From Takakia lepidozioides (lineage: Eukaryota > Streptophyta > Takakiopsida > Takakiales > Takakiaceae), in the NCBI GenBank assembly GCA_030704615.1, contig CM060732.1, positions 49,581,053-49,645,052 on the forward strand: a stretch of DNA of 64,000 bases. The letters run 5' to 3'. This document shows positions 32,954 to 45,197 of the stretch, piece by piece. Within the stretch, counting starts at the first letter, position 1. Every line of letters starts with the position of its first letter. The notes under the pieces were generated by a model. The model was not told where the DNA came from and ran no database searches. It worked only from the letters and a program-made list of their open reading frames with translations. Both the position numbers and the translations under genes were made by a program.

Positions 32954-34781
32954 TTCCCCCCAGACCAGTTAAACAAATTTGTATACCTTTGCAGCAAGGT
33001 TACCACCCAAATTTGATGCTGTTGTAAGTAGGTTCTTGTGCTTCCTTCCTCGGCAATGCGTCCTCACTTATGTGGTTCCCAGCATATGGGATTTCTGGAA
33101 ACTATGATATCTTGGTTATTGGGTTCTTCTTGCCCTAATTGCATGCAGTGCTCCACTCTTTGGAAACATCCTTTATTACTCATTACATGCAGCGTTGATT
33201 GCATGCGTACTGTTGTCCCTGTTGCATGGCATGTAAGTTAATCAAGTACTTCTTTTGGTTTTGGCCCTGTGTGATCAACGAAGCAAAGAGGAGAACGAAC
33301 ACTCATGAGGCAATCTCAAACGCGAGAGGATGGGGTAAGATTGACATACCTCTCTCCATATATCTTAACGTGAGTCCGATGAACAAGGACTACTGCGTGC
33401 ACAGCTTAGCATGAGATACTTAATTGCATGTCAAGCTAATACCCATGAAAGAACTCGATCTGAGCAAGTTCTTAGAACCTATAGAGTGATGATGGAGAGA
33501 GGGCGCATAGATCTATAAGAGACTCGATCTAGAAAGAACGAGCATAAGACCGCCATTTTCAAACTCATCACAACTCCGTAACACTCGAAGCATCTTCTAA
33601 CTCTAAGACTCTGTTACAATCTGCAGACCCACCATCGAGTGAAAACAGAGCTGAACTTCGCTCCAGCAAAAGCTTCTGTAGAGCAGCACCCAGATTCAGA
33701 TGACGATGTTACAGATTTAAAATGTCAACGTTGGAGCGAGCACTACAGAGACGGTTAACAGGCACCCACTGCTCCACCACCTCTGAACCTCCACCACCTA
33801 CCCATCTCAGTGTTCAAATACTGTTACCACCAGTGTTGGGCGCTCCTTAAATTTTTCCAACATCCGCCTGTTCGGATATTTGCCAGAGCTTCATTACAAC
33901 CCGTCTCTCCGATTCGACCTTTCACTGGCAGAACTCTCTCCCCTCGCATTGGAAGAGAGAGAGAAGACGCCGGCCCAGAGCCGGCCTAATTGAGAGCCAC
34001 TGCACCTTGCTGTGAAGGCGAGGATGGGGATGTCAATTGGTGCCATTGCCATGCCAGGTTTCCAACCTGAAGCTCTCTGCTTGCATTTTCTGTTCCGTCT
34101 CTGGGCCTCTCCCGTTCTCTCTCGCTCTCTCTGTTCTTCTGTTCATTTGGACTCATGGTTTCGGGTTGGTTATCTCCTTTGTAAGTAGGCCCACCAAGCC
34201 AAAACTGGGTTTTTTTGCCCCCCCACTTTTAATGCAGTTTCTGATCTATCTATATATAGAGGTATAGTCATAAATCCGGAAGCTCACTGGCCCTGGAAAG
34301 ATGAGTCTGCCCTATCTTGTGGGCACTTGGCACTGTGTGGGTTGGATCGGGGGACCCACTTGCGTTGGAGGGAAATTGAAACTGAAGTCATTCCTTGTGT
34401 TCTGTTACGCTACATTACCGACTAAGCCAATCCCTCGCAGCGGTGTTCCGCTACGAGGATCAGAAATCCTTAGCAGAGTATCTGCATGAGGCTACACAAT
34501 CCCTTGCTCATACTTGCTTTTGGGTTTCTCTCGATCTTTCTTGTTTCAGGCTTTCTCGTGTGGAACTTAGCTGATTGAGCTTTCCGAGGACGTAATAAAG
34601 GATCGTTCCATTTCTGTCTTTCTTCTTCCTCGTCTCTTTCTGTGCGGGTGTATGTGTGAGAGAGGAGACGGGATTTATGTGCTCTTTAAACTTTGATCGG
34701 AAGTTCAAGTTTGTTTCACTTTTGTAGAATTCAGTTCAGTTCATCGTTTGTCTCTTTCGCTTTTACCCATTGCTTGTAGCT
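32954..34781. other. Intergenic region between divergent SRPK and phytol kinase
   Basis: 1.8 kb shared upstream region. No coding signal. It should hold both promoters and 5' UTRs. A tatatatag motif at about 34249-34260 could be a TATA box for the phytol kinase. 34080-34140 is rich in ctctctc, a pattern common near plant transcription starts. Neither start site can be fixed. Confidence 0.4.
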
Positions 34782-37700
34782 ATGGCTGTGACGACGAGTG
34801 GGACTGTGGGAGCCGTCTGGTCCAATGGCGCAGCTTCAGAAGTCCATATCAGTCACGATTTTTCAAGAATAAACTCACCGATGGTAATTCGCCTCTCCTC
34901 CTGTGCAGCCGTTACTTGTAGCCATACCCGTTCTTCCACCGTCCTTTCTCCCTCCTTTGTCTCCAGGTATCCATTCTCAGTATCAAGAAGAGACTCGCAG
35001 AGTCGAGATTGGAGTAGGAGTCAAGCTGAAAAGCTTGAGAAAGCAAGCTCGCGGCCAGGGTTATGTCAAGAATCTAGAGAGTTCATCTGTGAAGCAAAAT
35101 GTGGGCCGACAACTACTGTGCAATTGGATGATAGGACGGCATGGAAGGAAGGTACGGTCGAGATTGTGAGTGAGCATTCTTCCGCAGTCGAAGCAGGATC
35201 TGTGCAGCATGACATGGGCGTTATGATACTTCTCCTGGCCGGGGCATACTTGTTGGTGCGGCTGTTTGACTTCCTTACAACACAAAAGTTTCTTGGACAG
35301 GTACTCCACACCTGCATGTAATAACCAGTTGGTAAATGCATCACGAACTCATGAAAGCAAGTAGACTACTGCATTGGCAACCCAATCATAGGTTTCCCGG
35401 TGGAGGTGTCAAGTCTTGTATTTCTAGTCCAGTGCTTGTGTTAATTGAAGGAGGCAACCTGAGAGTTTGAGCGGAACACAAAGAGACAGAAACTACCTTT
35501 GTCAGGGGCTGACACCGGTAGTATGACTTACCTTGGAACATACAATTGATCCGAGATATCCTCTAAAAATACCTTTACACAAGCATCAATCTGCTGGTGT
35601 GACTTGCCCAATAACTCGGCCCAAAAAGGGCCTGGGCTTTTGGCTCAGCCTCAAGATTTTCAAACTTGGACTGGATCATTAGAGAGAGAGAGAGAGAAGA
35701 GATTAGCCATTTGTTTATTGAGAAGCCTCCACACTTTGACTGTGGCTGATCGGTCTTGTTGGCTATGCATATCTTCAAGACTCACAACCTACATTGTATA
35801 TGACATCCGAGTAAAATGCTGGAAAGTGAATCTTCGGAAAGACCAAAGTCTAGGTACGAATGTCGCAGGCAATTCAATTCTCAATGAGATGAGAAGTTCG
35901 TGATTCTGAGCCAGTTCTAAGGTAGTGGAAACTTCTCCAGAAATTTTTTCTTGTAGACCTGGAGCCAGAAGAGCTCTGCCTCAACTTTGTGAAGAAGAAT
36001 CTGATCTCTGAAAAACATTTCCTCATTTGATTTGAAAGACAGCATGACTGCCCTTATGAGCTTGTTTCAACTAGATGGGAATGGCCTAAGGTAACAGGCC
36101 AGGGTTCCTAGAGACACTACCCAGATTGTTTTCCTTGTTAAGAAGAGAGGAGCGCATGATAGTTTTTCATGTACCTGTTAAGTTCACATGAGGCTCTGAG
36201 GCTCTGAGGCTATGCAGAAGTGCATTTTGCATTAAGGTCTTCTCTGTAATTGCTGATCTACAGAAATTGAGCCGGAAGCTGGTGCATATAATATCAGGAT
36301 TGCTGTTTGCACTAAGCTGGCCTATTTTCAGGTGTGCCTTTTCAATCACGCTGTGTCTCCTTGTCTTTTCTCCTCCGATATCCTGGAGGTCTTTCCTATG
36401 TATCATTTATTCTCGACTGCGCAGCAGTCATATTTGCAAGTTTGTCAGCTATTATTATATGGAGGCACAAAACAACAAGGTTTATTCTCTGCCATTGCTA
36501 TCAACATATGTGCATAATCCACTCAAGGTGGTGTGACATCTTGCATATGCTATGAAGGGCTCACACTCTGGTACACACTGGGTCTGGGGATTGGAAGTGC
36601 AGCATGTCGCCTTGGGCACGATTTATTGCAGCAGTGGTGCCTATCAGCAATGGCCTGAGGTTGCTCGTATATGGGCTGGGCATATTGAAGGATGAAGGCC
36701 TTGTCAAATCTGTGAGCCGTGGGGGTGATCCTAGGTACAACTTTGTTTCTGTGGCATGTCTTTCCTCATAAACTTCCGCAACTGTTGCCAATCTATGTAG
36801 TCTATGCTTTTGAAATCTTCGTGAAAAGAAGACATCTCATATGTGGTGGAGAGGGAACACAGGGAGCTGCTGCGGGGGCCACTGTATTATGTGGTGGTGT
36901 TGGCCCTCAGTACGATATTATTCTGGCGCAATTCTCCGGTGGGCATTATAGCTCTGGCCATGATGTGTGGTGGTGATGGTGCGTGATGCCTTTCACGGTC
37001 CACTACATGCATATGATTGTCATTGTCATGCAATGTCTATGCCCTGCAGCTGAAGAAGGAAAGAAGGATCGGTAGCCTCATGTACTAGGACAGTGAGACT
37101 CTACTGTACTCTGACGACCATAACGAGGAGTTAATTCTTGAAGCAGGAATTGCTGATATCATAGGGAGAAAGTTTGGATCAGTGAAGCTGCCATACAACT
37201 CTGACAAGAGCTGGGCTGGAAGTATTGCTATGTTCCTTTTTGGCTTCCTCGTTTCCTCTGGGTAAGGCGGCTGGCCTTCTGCTATTTGAAATTATCTACA
37301 GAAGTGAGGCCAGGTAACTGAAGGGTGATTTTATCTAAGACCACCTCTATGTAATTATGCAGCCCCTTCTTTCAGAGGTGCTAGGACTGAGTCCATGCAG
37401 GAAAACTGCATCTTCAACGTGACATGTTCACTGGGATTCTCTTGATTTCCCATCCTTCTACTGTCTTACCACAGGTGCTCTCATCCCAGAGCATCCTCGT
37501 GACCCATATATCTCTAACTCAGGTTGATACTCATTTAAACTTTTTGTGTGGTGACAGTGTCTGTCACTCAGCAATCTGGCAGGACCCACATGTGTAGTAT
37601 GTTTGAAACCTCTACATAAGCCAGGACTTCAAACCAGTAGAACTGGATGTTGAATTCAAACAACAGTTTTTGAAGAAAGATTAGATGGAGTGGGGGTCTA

Positions 37701-38249
37701 ACAGTGTGGGTTTGTGAAATGCCTTGTATGACTGCTTAAGCATGGAATACAACCGAAATACCACCCCGAATCACCATGTGAAACTGAGAAATTGCAAAGT
37801 CAAAACAGGTAAGAATAGGTGTCGAAATTGTCTTAGCTGGAGGACGGGCACTCAATGTTGTTTCAGCTACAGAAGAAGATGGATTCATCATCTAAATCTT
37901 GAAAAGTAGATTAAAGTAGATTCACTAAGTAGAGTGCAATTCCGTCACATACTCGTATGAGCTGTCACCGAGCTAGAGCTGTGTGTGTCTGAGACACCAG
38001 AGAAGCAGAGGAGTCTCTTGGTGCAAGGCTTATATCTTGAGATGCATTGGCTATGGCAGGTGTCTTTGGTACTTCTCTATGCTGGGTTTCTACTCCGTGG
38101 AATGGGGAGGGGCCGCCTTGCGGCTAGCTGTTGTGACATTGGCAGCAACCGTGGTGGAATCACTGCCCATAACAACCAGATTGGATGACAATCTGACTGT
38201 ACCACTTACGACAGTTGTGCTAGGAACACTTTTATTTCCATCCAGATGA
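34782..38249 (+). CDS. VTE5: Phytol/farnesol kinase, VTE5/FOLK family
   Basis: Six exons join in phase with GT-AG borders: 34782-35300, 36264-36331, 36603-36734, 36863-36978, 37147-37261, 38060-38249; 1,140 nt, 379 aa. Residues 1 to about 130 are Ser/Arg-rich with no clear domain, as expected of a plastid transit region. Membrane segment MGVMILLLAGAYLLVRLFDFL (145-165) is followed by LSRKLVHIISGLLFALSWPIF, then NGLRLLVYGLGILKDEGLVKSVSRGGDP, ELLRGPLYYVVV, ALAMMCGGDG, IADIIGRKFGSVKLPYN, KSWAGSIAMFLFGF and ATVVESLPI, the ordered signature of CTP-dependent polyprenol kinases. Phytol kinase recycles chlorophyll-derived phytol for tocopherol synthesis at plastid membranes. Farnesol kinase is the alternative, since the two cannot be told apart by sight. 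The ATG at 34782 is the first in the open frame of exon 1. Confidence 0.93.
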
Positions 38250-39961
38250 TTTCTTAACTGCCTCATCAAGACGACTTGAGTCAAATGTCTTCAATGTTAA
38301 TAGAGGGTGTCTGGGTTGGAAAAGTGGCTGGATAGAGATTCATCCCATCAACGAACCATTGCTTCGAGAAACCCACACTACTCTTGTTTCTTCTGTCAGT
38401 TCAAAGATACTTGAGACAAATAGACTGCTGTGGTATGGGAAGGGTGCAGTTGAAAAGAATTGTTCTTAGAAGATCCATGTGAAGCTCAAAGAGCTTATGG
38501 TACAATGGAAAACACAGAAGCAGGTCCTCCGAAAGTACTGTGTAACTTTGCCAAACCACCAATTTGGTGCGAGTATTGGACAGTAGGTGAGCGTGGAAGA
38601 CGTGATTAGCCATATGTAAATGTATCCATTTTGGTGAAGTAGCCTTGTCTGTATGTCAAGTTGTCATGTGGGTGTCATGGCCAGCCTCTAACCCGGATCA
38701 GGAGGTGAGCATGGAAGTCCTTCAGAATGCCATTTCAAGTTTGGAGCATTCAGGAAAATTTTGTTCTGTCCAGTCTGCTCCTCCTAATCAGTTTCCCGGT
38801 GATCAAGTGGGACACAGATTGATCTCTTGGAGAAAGTGGAGATCGGTTTCAGTTCTTTCATCTTTGGACAAAAAATTGGAGATTCGCTTCACTTCTTTGA
38901 ATGCAGGTGTCTAACGTACCAGAGAACTGTTACAGTGTCATCTTACCTCTCCAGTGGCAATTGAATGGCTTACGTCAATGCATGATCTCGGAGACATGGG
39001 TTCTGACCTTTCAAATTGTCAATGGTGAAGTTAATAGCTGTTATGCACAATCGTTTGGCAAGTACATCATCTGTTCATTTTAGGAGCATGCAATTTTCCC
39101 ATAGCTGGGGCTTCAAAACCAAATCCAGGCATAGGTATTGCCGTATCTAGTATCAGGTCCACGGCGGTAGTGGATATCCACATTAAAGCCATTGGCTTTG
39201 TTGGATGCACCAAGAGTCCAAAAATTGCTTCGACATCTTTCAGGTCCATGGTCCCAGAATGTCTTCAAAATAGTGATGTATGACCAGAAGCCCAGTGAGG
39301 CTTCAGTAGCTGGCTCAGACTCTTGACACCACCCACAACAGTCAGTCTGCCTAAAAGCTATGTCCAGCATTTGGACTGGGTGTGCTTGTCAGTGCAAACC
39401 ATCACTCTTCTTGGATCATGCATTGCAGAGCAACCTTATTTTCCACTATAGCCACTACCTGTAGTGTGGATGTCTGGTTCTACATGGAAATGATCAATGG
39501 AAGAGTATTACAAAGTGGAAAGTTGGCTATAATGACTGGAATGTAGAGCAATGACGCTGTTTGGGCTGTGGATTTTTGTTTTGTTCCTTCCATGGTTTGA
39601 AATTGTGTGTTTCTAAGCATGTGGATGCCGAGTGATGCCTTGAATATATGAGACACATCTGTGATGTTCAAGAATGTGGTTAGAGCTGCACTTTGTACCT
39701 GAGAGCTAGCAAATCTTGCCAGGGCTTCACGTTGCTACTAGCGATGACTTCTAATAACAACATCCAGATCGATGGGAGATATTCAAGTTTTATGAAAAGA
39801 TGAACATTTATTTTATTCCATAACCAGTGTAATGACTGTGGGGCTCGTTTTGAGTAGTACAATGGCAAGCAGACTTGGATTATGAATGCTGTTTATATGA
39901 TATCTTACTTATTTTCAATTGGTTTAGATTTCAGATTGTTTGGATTTTCAATTAATGTCAT
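38250..39961. other. No gene assigned; 3' flank of phytol kinase
   Basis: Likely 3' UTR first, then intergenic DNA. A minus frame at 39067-39370 reads LGFWSYITILKTFWDHGPERCRSNFW and other aromatic-rich residues, but it is short and has no family match. A gtttt-rich tract starts at 39980, at the edge of the repeat array. Confidence 0.4.
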
Positions 39962-41882
39962 CAATATATGAAGCAAGACGTTTGTTTTGTTTTGTTTAGC
40001 CTTGGTGCTTGGTATCATTGGAAAGCCCTCGACGAGGAGGGGTGCACGGGCTTGGTCTCATGATTTTTGGACCTGCGGTGTGGGAGGTGTGGAATTTCAA
40101 GTACTTTGGATCGTTGGAAATTCCCCAAAAATAGCAAAGTGGAATTCCTGGGACAATGGTTGGAGCCTTGAGAGGAGAGATATAAAGGGAAAGGTCTCGG
40201 TTCAAATCTGGTCGGAGGCTCTGTGGAAAAAAAATGCATTTGGACTTAGATGACATTGGACCCTTGGTCCAACGGCAGAGGCTACCCTTGTGAAGCCTTA
40301 AAACAAGATGGGAGAATAATCTCATGTCCTCTCAAGTATTGAACAAAATGACAAGGGGCGAGGAAGGAGAAGCGTGCATGCACACGAGAGGAGGATCTTC
40401 ACAAGTGAACTGACAAAAATCTCACACGTATTGTGCTAGGACACCTTTACACATACATACACCAGCGTACATCTGCTGCCTAACACAAGGTCAGGCCGCC
40501 ACTTTATACAAACCCTAGCTGCCTGTCACGCCGCCTTGTGCTGAGCCCACGACGCCTTTTCATAGCCCTAGATCTATTGAACGGCTAGGATGCAGCCACA
40601 AGTATTAACTAACCCTGGCTACGCCATCATTGTAACGGCTTTAACGATACTTACGCCAAAAAATTATACTACAAATGAGTATCGCCGCTTTGGATGAATA
40701 AGGAGAATGCTAGATGAGGAGAGAACGGTCCTTCACACCCTGGAGGTCGCACTTGGGCCTCGACATAGGAGACACACTTGCATATTGCACTTGGGCTTAG
40801 ATGACACTTGACACTTAGGCCAGCGGCACAGGCTACTCAATATATGAAGCGAGACGTTTGTTTTGTTTTGTTTGTTTTGTAGATTTGAGATGTTCCAAAC
40901 TGCAGGGGCCATCCTAAGTGCTTGGTACTGTTGGAAAGCCCTCAACGAGGAAGGGTGCATGGGCTTGGTCTCACGATTTTTGGACCTGCGGTGTGGGATT
41001 TCAAGTACTTTGGGTCGCCGGAAATTCATGAAAATTTGCAAAGTGGGCATTCCTGGGACAATGGTTGGACCTCGACAGGAGAGATGTCAAGGGAAAGGTC
41101 TCCGGTTCAAATCTAGTAGTAAGGCTCTGTGGAAAAAAAAACGCATTTGGACTTGGATGACATTGGACTCTTGGGCCAACGGCAGAGGCTACCCTAGAGG
41201 TCGCACTTGGGCCTCGACGTAGGAGATTGCACTTGGGCTTAGATGACACTTGACACTTAGGCCAATGGCAGAGGCTACCCTAGTCAATATATGAAGTGAG
41301 ACGTTTGTTTTGTTTTGTTTTGTTTGTTTTGTAGATTTGAGATGTCCCAAATTGTGGGGCCTCACCCTGAGTGCTTGGTCCCATTGGAAAGCCCTCGACG
41401 AGGAGGGGTGCACGGGCTTGGTTTCACCATTTTTGGACCTGCGGTGTGGGAGATGTGGAATTTCAAGTACTTTGGGTCGCTGGAAATTCACGAAGAATTG
41501 CAAAGTGGGCATTCCTAGGACAATGGTTGGAGCCTCGACAAAAGAGATATGAAGGGAAAGGTCTCCGGTTCAAATCTGGTCGTAGGCTCTGTGGAAAAAA
41601 ATCCATTTGGACTTAGATGACATTGGACCCTTGGGCCAACGGCAGAGGGCTACCCTAGAGGTCGCACTGGGGCCTCGACATAGGAGACGCACTTGCATAC
41701 ATAAATGCATTTGGACTTAGATGACATTGGACCCTTGGGCCAACGGCAGAGGCTACCTTAGAGGTCGCACTTGGGCCTCGACATAAGAGACGCACTTGCA
41801 TAAATAGGAGATTGCACTTGGGCTTAGATGACACTTGACACTTGGGCCAACGGCACAGGCTACCCTAGTGGTTTCATGAAAA
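39962..41882 (+). repeat. Array of three SINE-like repeats with 3' tandem subrepeats
   Basis: Three copies begin with tcaatatatgaag..agacgtttgttttg (39962, 40838, 41283), continue with tggaaagccct.gacgagg..gggtgca.ggcttgg, 'tttttggacctgcggtgtgg' and aagtactttgg.tcg, and end with ttggact.agatgacattgga and 'gggccaacggcagaggctac'. tgggacaatggttgga followed about 45 bases later by ggttcaaatct resembles pol III A and B boxes. After the third copy, units with acttgggcctcgacata.gagac and 'gggccaacggcagaggctac' are tandemly repeated (41600-41870). Copy 1 is split by the solo LTR at 40289-40737. Confidence 0.75.
40289..40737. mobile_element. Solo LTR, 449 bp, with target duplication
   Basis: The insert starts TGTGAAG and ends CTTCACA (7-bp perfect terminal inverted repeat with TG...CA ends) and is flanked by CCCT on both sides (40285-40288 and 40738-40741). 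The flanking repeat is continuous across the insert when compared with the neighbouring copies (ggctaccct joins ggaggtcgcac). A ctttata TATA-like motif lies at about 40502. These are the features of an LTR left after recombination between the two LTRs of a retrotransposon. Confidence 0.75.
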
Positions 41883-42600
41883 ATGCTTTCTTTTTTTAAT
41901 TTAATGCATATTTGTTTCCGATAGACATTAGTATTTCATAGGATTTTTATTTATTTTTTACCAACAGGGGGGATTGAAGTCCTGATTAATTTTATTAATA
42001 AATTATTCGGGGATAACGATATGATTGATAACGACCATATATTCGAAGATACATTCTTGATTTTTTTTTAAATATTGTCTAGATAAAATTATTGTTGTGA
42101 TAAGAACCTATCTTCAAAAAAAATATTAATATTGATATTGATATTTGTCTTAAAGTTTAAGGTAGTTTGTTTTATGATCTCTCCTGGCTCAAGGGTGTTA
42201 TGCCCTAAACAGCCACATCAAACTGTTCCTGATTCAATCAACCATGTTGATGGTGCTTCCAGTTGACCATTTATCCATGCAGGTTTGTTGTAGCTATGAA
42301 TCCACAGTGGCTCATTTGCACTCTTGAGCTTAAAATCCGGTTCTCTCGGATGGATATGCTACCACACTCATCTGTTACATGCATACATCCTGCATTCATT
42401 GTTTTTCGGAAGAAGAACGGAAGAGTGTTGCCGAAGCTATCATGTTATTTTTACGAAATCCTGTTGGTCCCTCCTTCTAAAAAGAAAAGAAAAAAGAAAG
42501 AAAAACGGGAAACTACTTCTCACAAATCAGGCCTCTTCATTATAGTGAAGAGAAAATAACCTCTTTGATAAAGATAAAGGTAAATATTATTTAATATCCA
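41883..42600. other. AT-rich intergenic DNA, no gene
   Basis: High A/T with homopolymer T and A runs. A small frame (42263-42559) ends in a Lys-rich purine tract and has no family match. Confidence 0.5.
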
Positions 42601-42735
42601 ATGAATGTAACAGAGCCTACTGCTCAACATAGCCCATCGAGGGGCCGATGAATGGTTTGAAGGCACATGTTGAAGGATTGAACCCAGAATTACTACCCGA
42701 GCACAAGGCTCATGGACCCCAGGGGGTTGGGGGGG
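42600..42735 (-). repeat. Possible tRNA-derived SINE fragment
   Basis: The minus strand has gggttcaatcctt, close to a pol III B box, preceded by gagccttgtgctcgg, a loose A-box match. A G run (42729-42739) lies at its edge. It lies just outside the left end of the 10.66-kb element. Confidence 0.3.
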
Positions 42736-42789
42736 GGGGAGAACATCATACCACACCCTACAAGGTTGATTTTTCGTTATCTATAAATA

Positions 42790-42818
42790 ACACTATTTTA
42801 ACTAATTCTGGACTTTTG
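42790..42818 (+). repeat. Left terminal inverted repeat
   Basis: 29 bases starting acactattttaactaattc. They are identical to the reverse complement of 53423-53451. The flanking TAAATA (42784-42789) matches the bases just outside the right end. Confidence 0.85.
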
Positions 42819-43364
42819 GCTTAAATCCGGACCAAACTTAATATATATTTGAATTCAAATTAATTCAAATGTTAATAATATCACGAACAATAATGTGTGA
42901 TTGAACTTTGTGAAATTACAAGTGATGTCATACTTACTTCAAAATGTGACATATAAGATGTCCATTTGACATTAAAGTGCTTGTGAAATTGCAGTACTAA
43001 ACAATTCATTGAACGTCCACTGGGAAGTCCAATGATGTAATATTTACATTATGTAATCACGATAAACAAATGTGTCGAATCGAACATTGGGTAGACTCAT
43101 ACTCTACCATACACGATATAAGTTGATAGTAATTTTGATTGAATCTTCATGTTGACAAGCACAATATTCAGAGACAATGCCATTGGAATGATGTTTTGGG
43201 TGTGAGAAGGGCAGTAAAATATTAAAATAGCTTGAAACATTAGGAAGATGACCTACTAGGGTAGTAAAATAAGGTTTGGGGTGTAACTAGATATATTAAG
43301 TGCAATAAGGTCCAAGTTTATGGTGACTCGGAGAATGGGTCTGGGATTTTAAAGGGTTTAGGAT

Positions 43365-44650
43365 AGAAAGAGAGAAACAAATATGGAAGACTCACCTCCG
43401 TAGAATGTAAAAATGTAAGGGGAATATGATATCCATGTAATCATTCTATCATACGTTATCCAACAAAATTAAAGAAAACATTAAAAGAGAATGATACAAA
43501 TTTTACAAGAGGTAATATGGTAGTACAATAAGGTTTGGAGTTTAAGTAGGGTACTACACTAAGGTTTTTGGTATATGGTAAGAGTAATGGTTTAGGGTGC
43601 TAAGGGTCATGCTTAAACTTAGGGTAAGAATCAAGGGAAGGGTAAGGGTTTAGGGTTTGGATTTAGGGTAGAAAGGGACAAACAAATATGGAAGACTCAC
43701 ACATGGTAGTACAATAACGTGGTTTGGAGTGTAAGGGAGGATAGTACACTAACCTGGTTTTTGGTATATGGTAAGAGTAATGGTTTAAGGTAGTAAGTGT
43801 CAGGCTTAAGCTTAGGGTAAAGATTAAGGCGAGGGTAAGGGTTTAGGGTTTGGATTTATGGTAGTACAGAAAGGTTTTTGGTATATGGTAAGAGTAATGG
43901 TTTTCCCTTAGGCCTATGGAAGGGTTAAGGGAAGGGTAAAGCGAAGGGTAAAGGTTTAGGGGTGGTGGTAAAGGTATAAATGGACAAACAAATATGGAAG
44001 ACTCGCACTCACTAGAACTTGGTGTGTATAATTATGGTAAACCACACTAAGAGCAGCTGCTATGCAAAAGATATGATTTGCACAAATTAGGTTCCACCTT
44101 TTTTTCCAGTATACTGTGCAGCTGCATAGCTAAAAGGAGAGTCCTTGGTTTCGTAGGTATTTTTGGCAAATGACTTTGGTGGTCCTGGGAACTTGAAGCT
44201 ATGGAGTGTGATACCTGAACATCATGCATGATCTTGTAGTTGTGTATGAAAATAAAAATGGACAAACAAATATTATGGAAGAGTCATTGAGACGGACAAG
44301 TATTTAAATTAACGACTCGTCATTGGAACCTGGTCTTAAGATACATAGAAAACACACTACTATATAAACTTGGTAAGTGCATGTGAATCCAAAACAAACG
44401 AGAAAAGTAGCGCAAAAAGGAAGGGATGAGAGATTTGGATTACCATAAGGTCCATAACCATTATTGGTTATGGTACATTGGATAGTACAATCTTATTTGC
44501 AAAATGAATGGTAAGGGTTTAGGGATAAATGCTTAAGGGTCTTTTAGGGTAAAGGGTTTAGGGTAAAGGGTTTTACTAGGATAAGGGTTTACTAAGGTAC
44601 GGGTTTTGGTTTAAGTTAGAAATGGACAAACAAACATGGAAGACCGTTTG
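43365..44650 (+). repeat. ~300-bp satellite with telomere-like TTTAGGG motifs
   Basis: The phrase acaaacaaatatggaagactc recurs at about 43375, 43680, 43984, 44264 and 44628 (spacing 280-360 bp), each time beside gggtaagggtttagggtttgg-like runs. 'tttttggtatatggtaagag' also recurs (43565, 43760, 43876). The TTTAGGG units are degenerate. The block lies near the left end of the 10.66-kb element. Confidence 0.75.
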
Positions 44651-45197
44651 TCGCTAGACATAGACTTGCTGAGAGGTCCAGGAAAAGAAGGAGAACATGA
44701 GAGGTATAAGTTAAGGAGTGACAAATTGAAAAGTATGGCAATAATGATAGGGTAAGGGTCCTCTTAGTGGGATACCTCAGTTGGAGACTTGGCTTGAGTC
44801 AAGTGCAAGCACTGAGAGACGGACGGGAATTGGCGCAATGACGAGACATTGGAAAAAAACATTTAGACCGGATTGGAAAATAAAGACTCCAGGGGTTGTG
44901 CCAACAATTTTTTTTTTTTTATGCAATGTTTTGTAAGCCAGAATCCCCCACACGAATATTTGTAGATGAATAGAATGTACAGCTGTGCAGAGTCCATCAC
45001 GTCCAAAAAAAAAAAAAAAAACGTCCACTGCCCAGTCGAGGTTCAGTGCGACAGAAAAAGAAAACAGGAAGGATCCCCCAACACAAACAGGAAGGGAAAA
45101 AAGCCTAAGGATTTTTTTTTTAATCTTAAAACGAAGGATCGGAAATGACCTCAACATTTAGTCCATGGACGGAAAGTGGTTCGCAAGAAGACAACCT

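Noticed and set aside
39067-39370. Aromatic-rich minus ORF downstream of phytol kinase
   Set aside because: Only 60-85 codons in competing frames and no family recognised. It is kept as unassigned intergenic DNA.
40001-41512. Several minus-strand ORFs with similar peptides (SNHCPRN, RSKN.ETKP.HPSS)
   Set aside because: They are translations of the three repeat copies. The copies differ by frame-changing indels, so no protein is conserved.
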